Source of the DNA: Paragordius varius
Lineage: Eukaryota; Nematomorpha
Reading direction: 5' to 3'
Assembly: GCA_964247055.1 (NCBI GenBank)
Contig: OZ176053.1
Coordinates: forward strand, 1,674,001 to 1,738,000
DNA length: 64,000 nucleotides
Every line of letters begins with the position of its first letter. Position 1 is the stretch's first letter. A model generated the notes under the pieces. That model saw only the letters and a list, made by a program, of their open reading frames with translations. It made no database searches and was not told the origin of the DNA. Made by a program: the position numbers and the translations under genes. Positions 37,839 through 50,971 of the stretch are shown one piece after another.

Positions 37839-38589
37839 TATGATCATTTTTAAATATCTTATTAGATCTCGAACGTAAAACTAAAAAAATCTAAAACGAT
37901 GAATCAAGTATTTTTTTAAGACTTATTAAAGTCGAATGTTTTACTAGGTTATTCAATCTTAGTAAGCATATGCAGATCAATTTTTTTGTAGCGAGCCTTT
38001 CTTTCTCTATATTACATATTGTCTTTTAAATCAGAGTGTTAAACCAATCCATATTTATCACATGCCTTAAGTTTTGTTAGATAAATTAAATTTTTTCGAG
38101 AAACTAAGTCAGATTTTTTTTAACTTTGTTAATATGAGACTGATTTAAACAGACGATAAATGATATACGTAGAACGTATAGTAAATAATAACAAATGGTC
38201 AAAATTAATTTTTTAACAATATATTTTTCAATATTTAGGACGTGTATAATTAAAGAAGAAAGCAAAAATTTAATAGATTTGGATACCTGACAACAAAACA
38301 GCCGAATATTTAATTTGGACTGATCAGGCTAAAAATCTATATAGAATTCTAAGTTAGGTGGTTCATCATCTATCTACTAGTTAAATGTATACAGGTGCGC
38401 ATCCGACTTTGTTTGCTAAATTAAATCGGCTTTTTCAAAGTTCTATCTGCTAATGAATTATTCATTATATTGGCATGACCGTGTAGGAAATTCTTATTTA
38501 TAAAAAATAGCAATATTTATTTTTTTTGAAAGTACACTGTTATAATTTATATATTACATATACAAATATCACTTGGTGTATTATTTGTT

Positions 38590-38880
38590 GTATATTATAT
38601 TATTAAGTTTCTATTTCTGCTTAATATGTGCATCCACACCAAACTATCCTAATTTGGTCACATTATGACATCTAACTCATTTGAAAAGTCCTTGATTTGG
38701 AAAATGTTAGTACACACAAAAGGGTGTGAGAATAATAAGGTGGATGGACAATATTCTAAAAGAAGGCAATGCAACCTTGGCAGAACTCAACATTATAACT
38801 AAAAATAGCCATCTATGAAGAAGTTTTATTTACAATATTGCAAAGATCGACCACATCTGTAGCACTACATATTTACATAA
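38590..38880 (+). mobile_element. LINE ORF2 3'-end relic
   Basis: A decayed copy of the relic at 25660. It is nearly the same as 61830-62130, sharing private changes such as gggtgtgag where others read gggcgggag. Confidence 0.5.
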
Positions 38881-39120
38881 TTTAAAATCTTATTTATAGA
38901 AAGTATTATAGTTTTCAATAAATTGTCTGGTAAAGGTAAGAAAATTGTATAATTTTTCCCCTGGTATGCATGCATACACCAAAGCATATATTAACAAATA
39001 AATTTCATACAATTTTTTAGCAGAAATAATAATTTATATCGAGGTGCGATAATTTTAACATGAAATACCGAAGGCATGTACAATTTATCAAAATTATGGC
39101 GATGATTATTTTTTAAAGTT

Positions 39121-40080
39121 ACTAGCGCAAATCTCGTGCTGCTACGCAGCCCGAGGAAGTCCTTCCGACTTCTGGGAGGGGAGGGGGGCATTTTGGATTT
39201 TATAAGCAATTTTGTTATGCGTCACGAAGTTTTAAAATGATTAGTCTCATATTCTGAAATTCGGCTCCAAAGGCATGATGTATCGATATGATGGCGCAGT
39301 TGTAGGCGGGTAGCCCCCAGGCCAATATAAAAATGTAGTTAGATAAATTTTGCCTTTATTAGAATCAGCGTTCATTCCTAATAGTTTATGGAAGAATGGC
39401 TTCAAAACTAAATGATAGTTCAATGATAGCGCATTTTTTAGAGAGTAAAGGGTTTATTTAACAGCTAATTCGAAAAATCCACTCGACTATTTTTGACTTT
39501 TTACGGGTAATACTTTAAGCAGCTATTGAACTCATATGGCCTAATTTCAGAAATTTAGCCCCAAAAGCACGCTATTTCGATATGACGGGTCAGTTTTTCG
39601 CGGGTAGCTCCTTACTCAGCTATCATCAAAGAAACGCTTGATTAAAATTTTTGCCTTTTAGGGTGGAATCCTTATTGTGGGCGAAAAATAGATTCAAAAA
39701 ATTTTTGTGGATTTTGTTTTTTTGAAAAAAATGGCATAATACGGGGGAAGTGGGTAAAAAGAGGGCTTAAATTATAAAAGTGAACCGACTATGTTTGGCG
39801 CAATCAAAAATAGGTAAACAAAAATCATATTTGAAATTGAATGGTCCAACACGTTATCCGGAAAATTGTCTTAAAGACACGATTTTTGTGGACTTTTGTT
39901 TTCAAAAAAAACCCGTTTTTCACACGGGGTGGGCCCGAACTGGGGGCCTAATTCAAAAAAAGGGCGAAGCTATTGACGGGACATTCATTAATGATTATAT
40001 CAATGTTTGGTTTTGAATGGGTCTACCGGTTTTCCGGAAACAGATCACAACAGGATTTTCCATTTTTATAAATATATAGA
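39121..40080. mobile_element. ~960-bp unclassified interspersed repeat, copy 1
   Basis: The unit sequence aaagtta|attacaaatcg (compare 30330) is interrupted by a block starting actagcgcaaatctcg and ending in tttttataaatatatagat. It holds two diverged tandem copies of a ~293-bp segment (landmarks gcatgatgtatcgatatg near 39275 and gcacgctatttcgatatg near 39568, each followed by gcgggtagc). Short ORFs exist on both strands, but no known protein is recognised. No terminal repeats or clear duplication. Class unknown. Confidence 0.55.
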
Positions 40081-40226
40081 TTACAAATCGATATTTTATG
40101 TGTTTAATTATTTTAAAATGTATTACACCTGTTTATGACGTTTGACTCCCATTTTTATGGATAGCCTATTGAATGACGGCATTTTTAAAGTAAAATAATT
40201 AAAAATCTATTTATTGTAAAAAGAGA

Positions 40227-41999
40227 TCATTTATTATATTGTAGATATTGTAATACGCTGCCACATTTTTTGTTGATGTAAGAAATTTCCCTGGGCTTGA
40301 GCTTAATTTTCCAATCATGAAAATGTTCGGTGGGATTTTTACGATAAGTATTAAAACTTTCTTCAATCTAGGACCAAGTCGATTTTATTAACCTTGGATT
40401 ATCATAATTATTATATTGCTGATGACCATAAACAACTAATTTTGGATTTAAACTGGTTGATGGCAAATTCAAAAATGTCAAAATTTTTGCCATAGTAAGT
40501 GTATCTTGTGTCACCAAGTCTTCATATTTTACAAGTTTAATAATATTTTTATGCGATAATAACTTATACGTATTGAGATCATTGGACATGCTAGAACACA
40601 ATTTCTTAACCATAGTCTGAAACGGATTTATAGTATTCCAATGTAATTTAATGCGACTTGATATGATGGCCCTAGGGTCTCGAACCAGGAAGACATAAGA
40701 AAATTGAGTATCTGGAACTAATATGATATAATGTATAGGGATAAATTTATATATTATCCTTTAAATAAATATTTTTAATAATAAAAAAAGATTTTTTTTA
40801 ATATATGATATTTGGCTTTTATGGGGAGATAAAACTAAAAAAGAGTTATATCTGTTTTTATAAAATTGAACCAAACTCAACATTTTTCTGTAGAACCGCT
40901 TTCCTGAAAAGACGATTTCAAACCGTTTTCAAAATTGACTGCGGCCCGAATTCTAGATCATCAAGCATACTTTAGATTTTTTCGAAATATTAGCATACAT
41001 GTTTTATGCCTTAAATAGTATTATTTTGTAGCAATTTATTCACACTCCAGGATATGTGTAAAATAAATTTTTTTATCAAAAATAGTATCATTAAACAAAA
41101 AACAATGGAATTAGGACCACTTTATCTCCGCAAAATATTAAAAATCAGAACGAATTGCAGCAAAAACATTTTATTGCCACTAAATAGAACCGGAACCAAA
41201 AACGAAATTATTTACCTCCGTATATACTATTGACATTATGAATCATCCCTGAAGTTACCGTGTAAGACTTGGAATATTCGGAATTCACTTAAATTCACTC
41301 TTAAATAATTTAAGGTCGACAATTCAAAAAATAAAATGGTAAATTAGGGTTGGAGTAGTGTTGATCAAAGAATAATTTAATTTTTTATGCTATTTATAAG
41401 GGTTATTAATTTTCTATACTTGGTTATTAAAGATATGTTGGTATATCTTATTGTAATTTTATGTGACTTTTTTTTATCACTTTTGCCATAACTTTTTTTG
41501 ATTTATAAAAGAAACTACATAAATAATGCTAATTAAATTAAACTTTCAGAAGATATTGACAGGTAGGTTGAAAGAGGTCCGCGGACAAACTTAAATATTT
41601 TTGTCGGATATTTGAGACACAGTTGTTGAAAAATGTATTTTGTTATGAGCGAAAATTTGTTCTTTGTCAAACAATTCGGATTGGTACAAAGTAATTTTGT
41701 ATGGTACGACTTCGAGGTAAGATAAAGTATTTGTAATTTAGGGCAAAACTAAGCCATCTTAGTCCGATAAATAATTGATGTCACATTGAATCAGGGCTTG
41801 CATGAGTCCTAAAATAAGTGTTTGTAAATGGGCTTTTAAGTAGACAGCATCGATGTTCCCATCTATTTTATTGTGGTAAAAATTGGCTGGTTCATGAATG
41901 TATATACCATCTAAGTAAGTGTCCAGCTTTTTAGCCAGCAGTGTTGTACCTCCTCGCATATATCCATATATTACGATGGCGTTTTATTCTTCGATGTTT
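40227..41999 (-). pseudogene. Carbohydrate sulfotransferase copy c, dead
   Basis: The exons are complement(join(40227..40711,41544..41999)), with the acceptor CCAG at 40712-40715 intact. The last exon has LVRDPRAI (3'-PSB), but a 9-bp loss near 40368 creates TAG after KSTWS. In the 5'-PSB exon one base is lost near 41988, another near 41759 after INYLSD, and four near 41690. MRGGTTLLAKKL is still present, preceded by IYGY. At least three shifts plus a stop make it a clear pseudogene. It helps as a guide to the ancestral N-terminal side of the exon (AIVIYGYMRGG). Confidence 0.85.
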
Positions 42000-44900
42000 C
42001 TAGTAAAAATAATTATAGAGCTTTGATTACTGAAAAACATTTCTAAATTATAATTTAAACAAACTTATTTGCGCGTATATAAATTAATAATAATTGATCA
42101 ATAGTTTAATATATAATATATATATATATATATATATTTTCCTGAAAAATACTCTTTTAATGAGACTTTCTAGGGCGTCGCAAAATGACAAAAGCAAGAA
42201 TTTTGGCAAAAACAAATTGTCATAATTAGAGGAGCAAAAATTTAATGGCTCATTTTGACTTATTACTGTCTGCGAAAATGGGGAAATCTATTAAACACTT
42301 TGCTCGATATCTTAGTAAGAGAAAAAGAATAAAATACCAATACAAGTCATTTGAGTATTTCTCCGATTAATCAAAATCAAAAAATCGCATTTTCCGCACA
42401 TCAGTACTAAGAATAGGTTTCCCCCGTATCCTTATTTTGTCTTATAAAAGAAGAATTAAATTTAAACAAAAAAATGGGGAAAAGCCTTTTTAACTACAAT
42501 TAAATACTATATACTATACATATTTAGCTTTATATAATAAACATTATTTGCATCAAAGCGAAAGTATCAAAAATAGTTAACATTTTGGTGCCACTTAAGT
42601 TCCTTAGTTTTCGGTAATAAGTCGATAGAATAATTTAAATAAATGTTTACATAGCTTAAAATAAATAATAATTTTTATGTCAACTAACGATAATCTAATA
42701 ATTTTTAATATATGTTTATGATATGAAAATAGAAATCAAAAAGAAAAATATGTGCGTATTCAAATGTAGAAAAAAGTGCGTTTTGAATTAAATTAATCAC
42801 ATTTCCACCATGCTTCAAAATACCATGAAGTAAGTTTAAAAACGTTTTTGCAAAACTAAATTTTTAGGCAGACTATGCATTTTATTTTTTTGATGTAATA
42901 ATCTGGCATGTATTAAAAATATTGCGTCTCGGAATTTTTGCGTTAATTTAAAAATATTAGCCCATTTTGGGTAATACAAATTTTGTGACTTTCGGAGTTG
43001 TGCTAATATTGCGATTATAAAGCAATCATCTCAATAGCTCAATTAACTTTCTTAAATAACTTATAAGACGCAAAATTTAACAGTCTATGAGAATCCTAAC
43101 AAATTTGTCTATCATAAATTTTATGTTTTTAAGTTTTTTGTGTGCAATCTGTATTGTGCCTATTTAATTTTTTGATAAGAAGTAGATAGTACAAAAGTGG
43201 AAATATTTTTAAATGATCTTTATGGCATAAAACCAACACCATGGGAATCCGAATATATTTTTCTATCGGAATAAATATCGTCAAAATAAATACATTTCAT
43301 CAAAATTTTTACTGGCACTGGGTAATTAGGATTTAAAATAGGAAAAAATGATTAGTAGCTCTAATTTTTTAGCTCATGCACCGATTAGTGATTTCTAATT
43401 TTTTTCTTTATTTTATAACGTAAAGTAAGGAATGTCAAGTACTTTTGAATAAAATTTTTCTTATATTTTAAATAAGAGTTATATTGCGCAATATTGAAAA
43501 TGGATTCAATACATCGCATAATTTATAAAATATTATTTAAACTGACTAGGTCGCTAACATTTGTATTGAAGACTGTTTATGAGTCTCACTGTAACAAAAA
43601 TATCAATCATAACAAAAATTTAATTAAATTTTTTATATTCAGCACCCCTTAACTGGCACTTTGCGGGTGTATAAACCGCCTCCGCCTACCTTACTTTCCA
43701 GTCTAGTTTTATATTTGTCTAAACCAGCCTGATATTACCAGCCAAAATTTGTTTGGTGTTGAACCAGGATATTAAAGAATATATATTACTATTTTTTGGT
43801 GCGACAATATTTTTTAAAATTATTTATACATCGCAAATTCGTTATTAACGCTTCATGACTTTTGATTTTTTTGCCCCAATATAAATATTGGATAGTTTAT
43901 ATGCCAGAGTTGATCAAATAAACTATTTTGAAAAAATTTAGCTAGAACTTAATTATCAAAAATTATTATCATGTATTAGACAAAAAAAGTATATAGTTGT
44001 TTTTTCACAGTTTTATGACTTCTAGAGTCTAAAATTCGGATCTTTGAAAAACAATTATAACGGCCAATTTTTAAATCAAAATATATTAAGTTTGCTCGGC
44101 AAATATAGCCTGAAAACTTTTTAAAGTTAATTATTAAAATTTTCCCATCATAATACACGTTATTAGCCATTTAAAAAATTTATAGATAAGGGCGGCAAAA
44201 AGTTTGAGATTTTCTTGGTCATGCTCATGCCCCTTTGAAATAAAGACTTTACAATAAAAGTCGAAAATTAAAATTTATATTTTTATCATATACGCATTTT
44301 AGCTTTAAATAAATTTCATAATATATAATGCGTAATTCTCTCAATTTTGCTACGAAATGTATTACTCAAACTATTTGTAACAATGTAAATGTGTGGTTTT
44401 CTTTTGTCTTGAGGTTGAGAACTTAAAAGCTAATGTGATGTTGATACCAGGCGCATAAATTATTGTAATTATTGATCATATTTAAATTTTTATACTATTT
44501 ACCAAAAGAAACGAGAATGTTTACGTGTATAATTTAACAAATTACTATGTAAATATTGTAATTTCGATTTTTGAAACCATATAATTAAAACATAAATGTC
44601 GAAAAAATTGTTTGTCCATTTTATGCATTTTAATCAGAGGCGTAGCTTGCATTTCTGGCCCCTGGTGCATGCTGTGATGCACCCCCCCTTCCATGTAATC
44701 CCTTGCATTTCAAAAAAATAAACAGATTCAAACCGTGGACATGACCGCTCATAAATGGGGGTGATTTTTTTTATGTATTATTAATAATAACTTTTAAAAA
44801 CCTATTTTTTGAAATCTAATTAAAGAATTTTAAATCCCACGCTTCTTCAACTATGGCGCCCGGTGCGACCCCCCTTTCCTCCCCCTAGCTACGCCTCTCA

Positions 44901-45667
44901 TTAAAATTACTATAAAATAGATCTTGCTGCCACAAAAATCAAATGTTATGAGATATTATTGGTCGTATCGGTCTTTTATTTGGTTTAAGTGATTATAAAT
45001 CCACGTGTTCCTTTACATTTTTTTATTAGTAACAATAATTGTTAAAGTGCAAAAAATATAGTAATGCCTGATTTCGTTTGCATTGAAATAGTGTAAACAG
45101 TAATAGAAAAGATAGACAATTTCAAATTCCAATTCCTAATAAATGTGTTATCTTATATCTCTGCAAACAAATTCAGGATGACTGTATAAATATATAACTA
45201 TTCAAATTTAAAATCTCAATGCTAACACACTGAGGAATTAGAATCCCTTTAACCAATTAAAATGCCATGCGACCAATAATAAATTCCGTTAATAAAATTA
45301 AAGTATGGGAAATTATACATTGGTAATATTTGTTTTATTCCCAGATAGCACTTACCGGAAAGAGTTATGATTGGGTTAAGTGGCGCATAAAATATATTTT
45401 TTAGCCAAAAATTGATTTTTTTCTGTAAATGGTATCCGGCAAATTTGATGAAAAACTAGCAATGAATTGTACTCTCTACTGTAGTTTTTACTTTTTAAAA
45501 CTAAATGCGATCCTTGTTAATAAGAAACTATGAGTAAAATTAGTTAACACCTAGTTTTTACATTTATTTAGCAGCCATTTATATATAAATCAAATTCCAA
45601 CACCATCCCATTTGTATTATTGTAAAAAATTTAACTGGAAAAACTTTTTTGTTTATAGGAAAAAAAA
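42000..45667. other. Spacer between sulfotransferase c and LRR F, mosaic
   Basis: The left part (about 42160-43400) is nearly the same as 1960-3180 and 52940-54140. From about 43430 on it follows 33045-35285 instead. It includes an (AT)n run (42111-42137) and a MITE (44635-44899), and the empty site of the 390-bp MITE at 43432-43439. No ORF is supported. Confidence 0.6.
44635..44899. mobile_element. MITE-like element, AGGCGTAGCT family, copy 3
   Basis: 265 bp, bounded by CAGAGGCGTAGCT and AGCTACGCCTCTC. The flanks match copy 1, including the inverted ATTTTAAT/ATTAAAAT. Confidence 0.7.
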
Positions 45668-47747
45668 TTATTTTTCTTCATCTAAACCGAAATCTCCACT
45701 ATTTCCTGAAGAGGAAGATTCTGGATTTGGTGATCTGATTTCGCTAGCATTCAAATTCAATTCATGATTTTCATAGCCCCATATTATCGAATTACATATG
45801 GCAGCATTCATATTTTGTAAATTTATCGTTTCACCATTGTATGCACAAGTACCAATTAGAGTTAGGCCAGTATTAAGGCTTATATCACATAAAACATGGG
45901 AACAACTTAATGGGTTTCCTAAAAAACAACAAAAAATACAGTAAACATGAGATTATACAGACAAAACGCAAAAAGGAAGACAGATGTTTTTTCAAAAATA
46001 GAAAATTATATATTTCAAATATTAATTTTTTTATATTGCGCCACATCATTTTGGGTGCCAAATAAGGGATAGACCAAATTATTCAAAATTCAAAATTGTA
46101 ATTAAATAGTTTATGCAGTTAAACAAGGTTTAAAAAGTATTGTTGTCTATTTTAAAGATATCTTCTTAAAATTTTTCCGTTTTGTTCGTATAATTTCAAT
46201 TTTTACTGTATATTTTTAAAAAATATTTTTTGTTTGAAAATATGATATGTGTAATTTGGAATTGCATATAAAAAACAGACCTGTCAAATCTATTTCCACA
46301 CTGGGAACAGCGGTATGCGCAATAACTGTTGTAATATTATTATTACTTAAATCTATGGTTTGGATATTTTTCAGTTTTGTAAAATCATTCAAATCTAAAT
46401 AATTTATCGCATTTCCGGCGAGCCGAATTATTTGCAATGATGGACTTAGGCCTAAAGAAGATATATTACGAATCCGGTTGTAATCCAAATTAATTCCTTT
46501 TATCTGGTTTAAATTGGAAACATCTAAAGTTACGAATTTATTTCTGGATAATTCTAAGACCTCCAAATTTTTAAGTGTAGGCAAAGTGGTTAAATTTATT
46601 TCTCGAATATGATTATTATTTAAATACAATGATTTTAATTTGGATAGTTTCTCAGTATTTTTAACTGGAGGTGTATTAATGTACGTAATACTATTGGAAT
46701 CCAAATTGACGGTTTCTAAATTTTTGCAATCGCTTATTTCGTCTATAAAATTATCGTTTTTATCGCTTCCAATCATATTTCTTTCAAGGCTCAAATGTTT
46801 TAAATTTTTACTCTTTAAATTACAAATATTTTTCGGGAAGGAAAGAAGCATGTTATCGTCAAACGACAGGGATTCAATCTTAGGTGGGAGAAAGTTCAAA
46901 TTTTTGATTGAAGATTAGTTCCAATACACAAGTCAGTTAGTTGGCTAAAGGCTTGAAGGAATACATACTCGTCGATATCCACAATTTTCGGAGATAGAAA
47001 ATGCAAACTCTCCAGGTTTGTGCATTCTATTTTTTTTAACTCCCTCAGCTCAAGCATACTCAATAGTATGAGTTGTTTAAGAGCTTTATTTTTTAATACA
47101 CCACGAGTTTGGCTAAGGAATGGCATCTTAAAGTTCAAAAAACTTAACTGATTTAATGCATTAAACTTGCTCCAATCCAATCGGCGTATGCGATCCAAAT
47201 CTAACCAAAGTGATTTTATGGGCAAATTTTTGATTTGATTAACAATCGCATAGACCATCGTTTCATTAACTTTAGCATTCAAATCGTAATCTGTAATTTC
47301 CAAGTGGTTTAAATAGCTTAATCTGCCAAACAAATTAGTGTTTTTGGCTAAATCAATCCATCTAACTTGAATTAGGGAGAGAGCGCTTATTCTGACCATA
47401 TCATTCACCTGGATATTCTCAAAAGATAGCTTTGTAAATTTAGACTCAATGATAATAAGAGAAATATTGAGGATAGACTGAATACCATCTCCGCCAGTAA
47501 AATTGGCAAAAATACTTTCTAGGTTTGAAAAATCGATATCGTCCAAACTTTTACATTTAACTGAAGTTTTGATAGCCAAAGGATTAGCTATGGGTTCTTT
47601 GAATGGTTCACACATGCATTTGGGAATAAAATTATGTAAGGTAAAACATAATTTCTCTATCCCGCCATCTTTTAAAGCTGGAGTTGTAGCCGCCAAGCAT
47701 AAGGAGCACAAAACTCCAATAATAATGCAGATATATCTTGAAGTCAT
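45668..47747 (-). pseudogene. Secreted LRR protein, copy F, one frameshift
   Basis: The exons are complement(join(45668..45918,46281..47747)). A 4-bp loss from a T run near 46909 (ttttgattgaag, where sisters have ttttgattttttgaag) shifts the frame after GTNLQ. A separate 3-bp loss near 46967 removes one residue (DEYVF for DESYVF). Before the shift 280 residues read normally, with the signal peptide ending AATTPA and an intact LRRNT. After it the LRRs and LRRCT read normally in the other frame. The second half is nearly identical to D. Break and context look young. Confidence 0.87.
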
Positions 47748-48979
47748 TATTAATTTGAAAAAAAATAATTATATCTCTCCGAAAAAGAAAATTAATTTTA
47801 TATAATTTTTTATACCTTTATTTAAATGTTAAATCTGCTAATAAAATTGTTTGTTATTATACTCAGCATATTTTTTTATTGCTATTTTTTGCGCAATTTG
47901 ATTGAATTCTACGAATTTTAACTCTAAAATCGTAAGAAATACATTCATTACCTTTCGTAAAAACTCGTTGATATGAACCTTATATTATCTTCAAATTACA
48001 TTGTTATCTTAATTTAGGGGATATTTTTATACAAATATAATATAATTTACGTATATTTGCTGTTGTAATACAGTATGCATTTTAATGTTTGCTTATTTCA
48101 CACTATAGTAGGGCAATTTGAAACACAACAATAGTGTATGGAAAAAACAGCAAAATGTTGAATAAACAATTATTTCCTTTCCCTCCAATATGATCATTTT
48201 TAAATATTTTATTAGATTCTAAACAGAAAACTAAAAAAAACTAAAATGATATATAAAGTATTTATTTTAGAGACTTATTCAGCAAGTCTAGGAAATTCGT
48301 CGCACTAAGATTTTATCAACCTTAATTAGCATAAGGTAAAAAAGCTATCTTTTAAATATAATACCATATTAATTTTTTTTGTAATAATGAGCCTTTTTTT
48401 CTCTATATTATATATCAAATTTTAAATCATAGTGTGAAATGAGTTCATATTTACAATTGGCTTAAGTTTTGTTCGATAAAATATAATTTTTTTCGAGAAA
48501 CCAAGTCAAATTGTTTATAACTCTGTTAATAAGAATGATTTAAACATACGATACAAAATGATATACGTAGAGCGGATGATAAATAACAACAAATGGTTAA
48601 AATGAAATTTTTTACAGATTTTGACACTCTTTTTTTCAATATTTAGGATTATACCACCTAACGCTGGTGTATATTCAAAGAAGAAAGCAAATTTTTAATA
48701 GATTTGGATACGGCCACGCGAAACAAAACAGCCGAATAATTAATTTAAGATTAGGCTTAAAAAAACCCTAGAGAAATAGAAGTGGTTCATCTATCCACTA
48801 GGTAAATGTAAACAGGTGCGCAGACTTTGTTTAAAACTAAATTAAAATGCCAAGTTCTATCTAATGAATATTCTTATATTAGCATAACCGTGTAGGAACT
48901 TCTTATTTTTTTGAAATAGCTATATTTGTTTTTTGAGATTAAGCATTCTGTTATTAATTTATATATAATACTTATGCCA

Positions 48980-49290
48980 ATATCACTTGGTCCTTTATTT
49001 GTTGTATATTATATCATTAAGTTTATGATTCTGCTTAATATATCCATCCGCACCAAACTATCCTACTTTGGTCACATTATGAGATGTAACTCATTGGAAG
49101 AGTCCTTGATTTAGGTTTAGTACATACAAAAGGGCGGGAGAATAATAAGGTGGATGGACAATATTCTAAAAGAAAGCAATACCTTGGCAGAACTCAACAT
49201 TAAAACTAAAAATAGCAATTTATAAATAAATTTTACTTACAATATTGCAAAGATCGACCTCAACGTAGCCCTACATCCATCCATTCATTA
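48980..49290 (+). mobile_element. LINE ORF2 3'-end relic
   Basis: The plus strand reads TKLSYFGHIMRCNSLEESLI before a stop, then shifted remains of the NILKE/LAEL and FTYNIAK-like tail. Inactive. Confidence 0.55.
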
Positions 49291-49847
49291 ACATAATTTA
49301 TTATAAATCACAAGATATTATTTTGGGTTTTATTGTTTATTTTTTTTAATTATACGAATTTGTACTTTTCATCATGGATGAAAGCCAATGTTTATGCAAA
49401 AATGACACTTAGCTATTTAAAACCCGGTTTTATATTGTGTTGTATATTTTTACTGTACATTTTTAAATCAGAAAAAGGAGTCAATACTTCTATTATTTAT
49501 AAATTTGTAGCTAAATAAACATAAATAAAACTATAAAAAAGTTTAAACAAAAATATTTATGTATAGAATCAAACCATTACTATAAATTAGCAAATCCTTA
49601 ATCGTTAATAAACCTTATTTATACAAAGTAATAGTTTTCATTAACTGGTCTGGTAATAGTTGTGAAAATTGTTAATCTTCCCCTGGTATGCATGCATGCA
49701 CCAATCAAAGCATATATTAACAAATAAATTTCATACAATTTTTTAGCAGAAATAATAATTTATATCGTGGCGCGATAATTTTAACATGAAATAGCGAAAG
49801 CATGTACAATTTTTCAAAATTATGGCGATGATTATTTTTTTAAAGTT

Positions 49848-50822
49848 ACTAGCGTAAATCTCGTGCTGCTACGCTGCCCGAGGAAGTCCTTCCGATTTCT
49901 GGGAGGGGGGGCATATTTGATTTTATAAGCAATTTTGTTATGTGTCATGAAATTTTAAAATGATTAGGCTCATATTCTGAAATTTGGCTCCAAGGGCATG
50001 CTGTATCGATATGATGGCGCAGTTGTAGGCGGGTAGCCCCCAGGCCAAAATAAATATAGATTAAAATTTTTGCCTTTATACCTAGAATCAGCGTTCATTC
50101 CTAATAGTTTATGGTAGAATGGCTTCAAAACTAAATAATAGTTTAATGATAGCGTATTTTTTAGAGAGTAAAGGGTTTATTTAACAGCTAATTTAAAAAA
50201 ATCCACTCGAAGTAAATTTTTGACTTTGTACGGGTAATACCTTAAGCAGCTATTGAACCCATATGGCCCAATTTCACAAATTTAGCCCCAAAAGCACGCT
50301 ATTTCGATATGACGGGTCAGTTTTTCGCGGGTAGCTCCTTATTCAGCATCTATCATCAAGCTTGACTAAAATTTTTGCCTTTTAACAGGGAATACGTGGA
50401 ATCCTTATTGAATTTTTACGGTCTCATACCTTGGGCGAAAAATAGATTCAAAAAATTTTTTTTTGTGGATTTTGTTTTTTTGAAAATGTCATAATAAGGG
50501 GGGAGCGGGTAAAAAGAGGGCTTAAATTAAAAAAGTGAACCGACTATGTTCGGCGCAATCGAAAATAAAAAATCATATTTGAAATTGAATGGTCCAACCG
50601 TTCTCCGGAAAATTGTCTTAAAGACACGATTTTTGTGGACTTTTGTTTTCAAAAAAACCCGTTTCTCACATGGGGTGGGCCCGAACTGGCGACCTAATTC
50701 AAAAAAGGGCGAAGCTATTGTCGGGGTCAATGATTATATCGATGTTTGGTCTTGAATGGGCCTACCGGTTTTCCAGAAACAGATCACAAAGCCATTATTT
50801 TCCATTTTTATAAATATAGAGA
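49848..50822. mobile_element. ~965-bp unclassified repeat, copy 2
   Basis: The same insertion point and internal duplicated segments as 39121-40080. It is closer to copy 3 (62378-63358) than to copy 1, sharing for example tcttattcagcatctatc-type differences. Confidence 0.55.
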
Positions 50823-50954
50823 TTACAAATCGATATTTTATGTGTTTAATTATTTTAAAATGTATTACACCTGTTTATGACGTTTGACTCCCATTTTTAT
50901 GGATAGCCTATTGAATGACGGCATTTTTAAGGTAAATTAATAATTAAAAATCTA

Positions 50955-50960
50955 TTTATT
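50955..50960 (-). terminator. Poly(A) signal candidate for sulfotransferase d
   Basis: AATAAA on the minus strand, about 12 nt past the TGA stop. A second AATAAA overlaps the last codons (AATAAATGA). Copies c and e have the same arrangement. Confidence 0.35.
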
Positions 50961-50971
50961 GTAAAAAGAGA

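Larger units (their letters stand above)
37382..40226. other. LRR E upstream flank and unit body
   Basis: LRR 5' flank (landmark at about 37617), a short repeat relic (37711-37838), unit body, LINE relic (38590-38880) and the ~965-bp repeat (39121-40080). No intact host ORF. Confidence 0.6.
47748..50971. other. LRR F upstream flank and unit body
   Basis: LRR 5' flank (landmark at about 47968), unit body, LINE relic (48980-49290), the ~965-bp repeat (49848-50822) and a short 3' flank of sulfotransferase d. No intact host ORF. Confidence 0.6.

Noticed and set aside
39780-40016. Short frames on both strands in the ~965-bp repeat (also 50527-50755 and 63063-63291)
   Set aside because: The same short frames appear in copies 2 and 3 only because those copies are nearly identical. 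Composition and lack of motifs do not support a protein.
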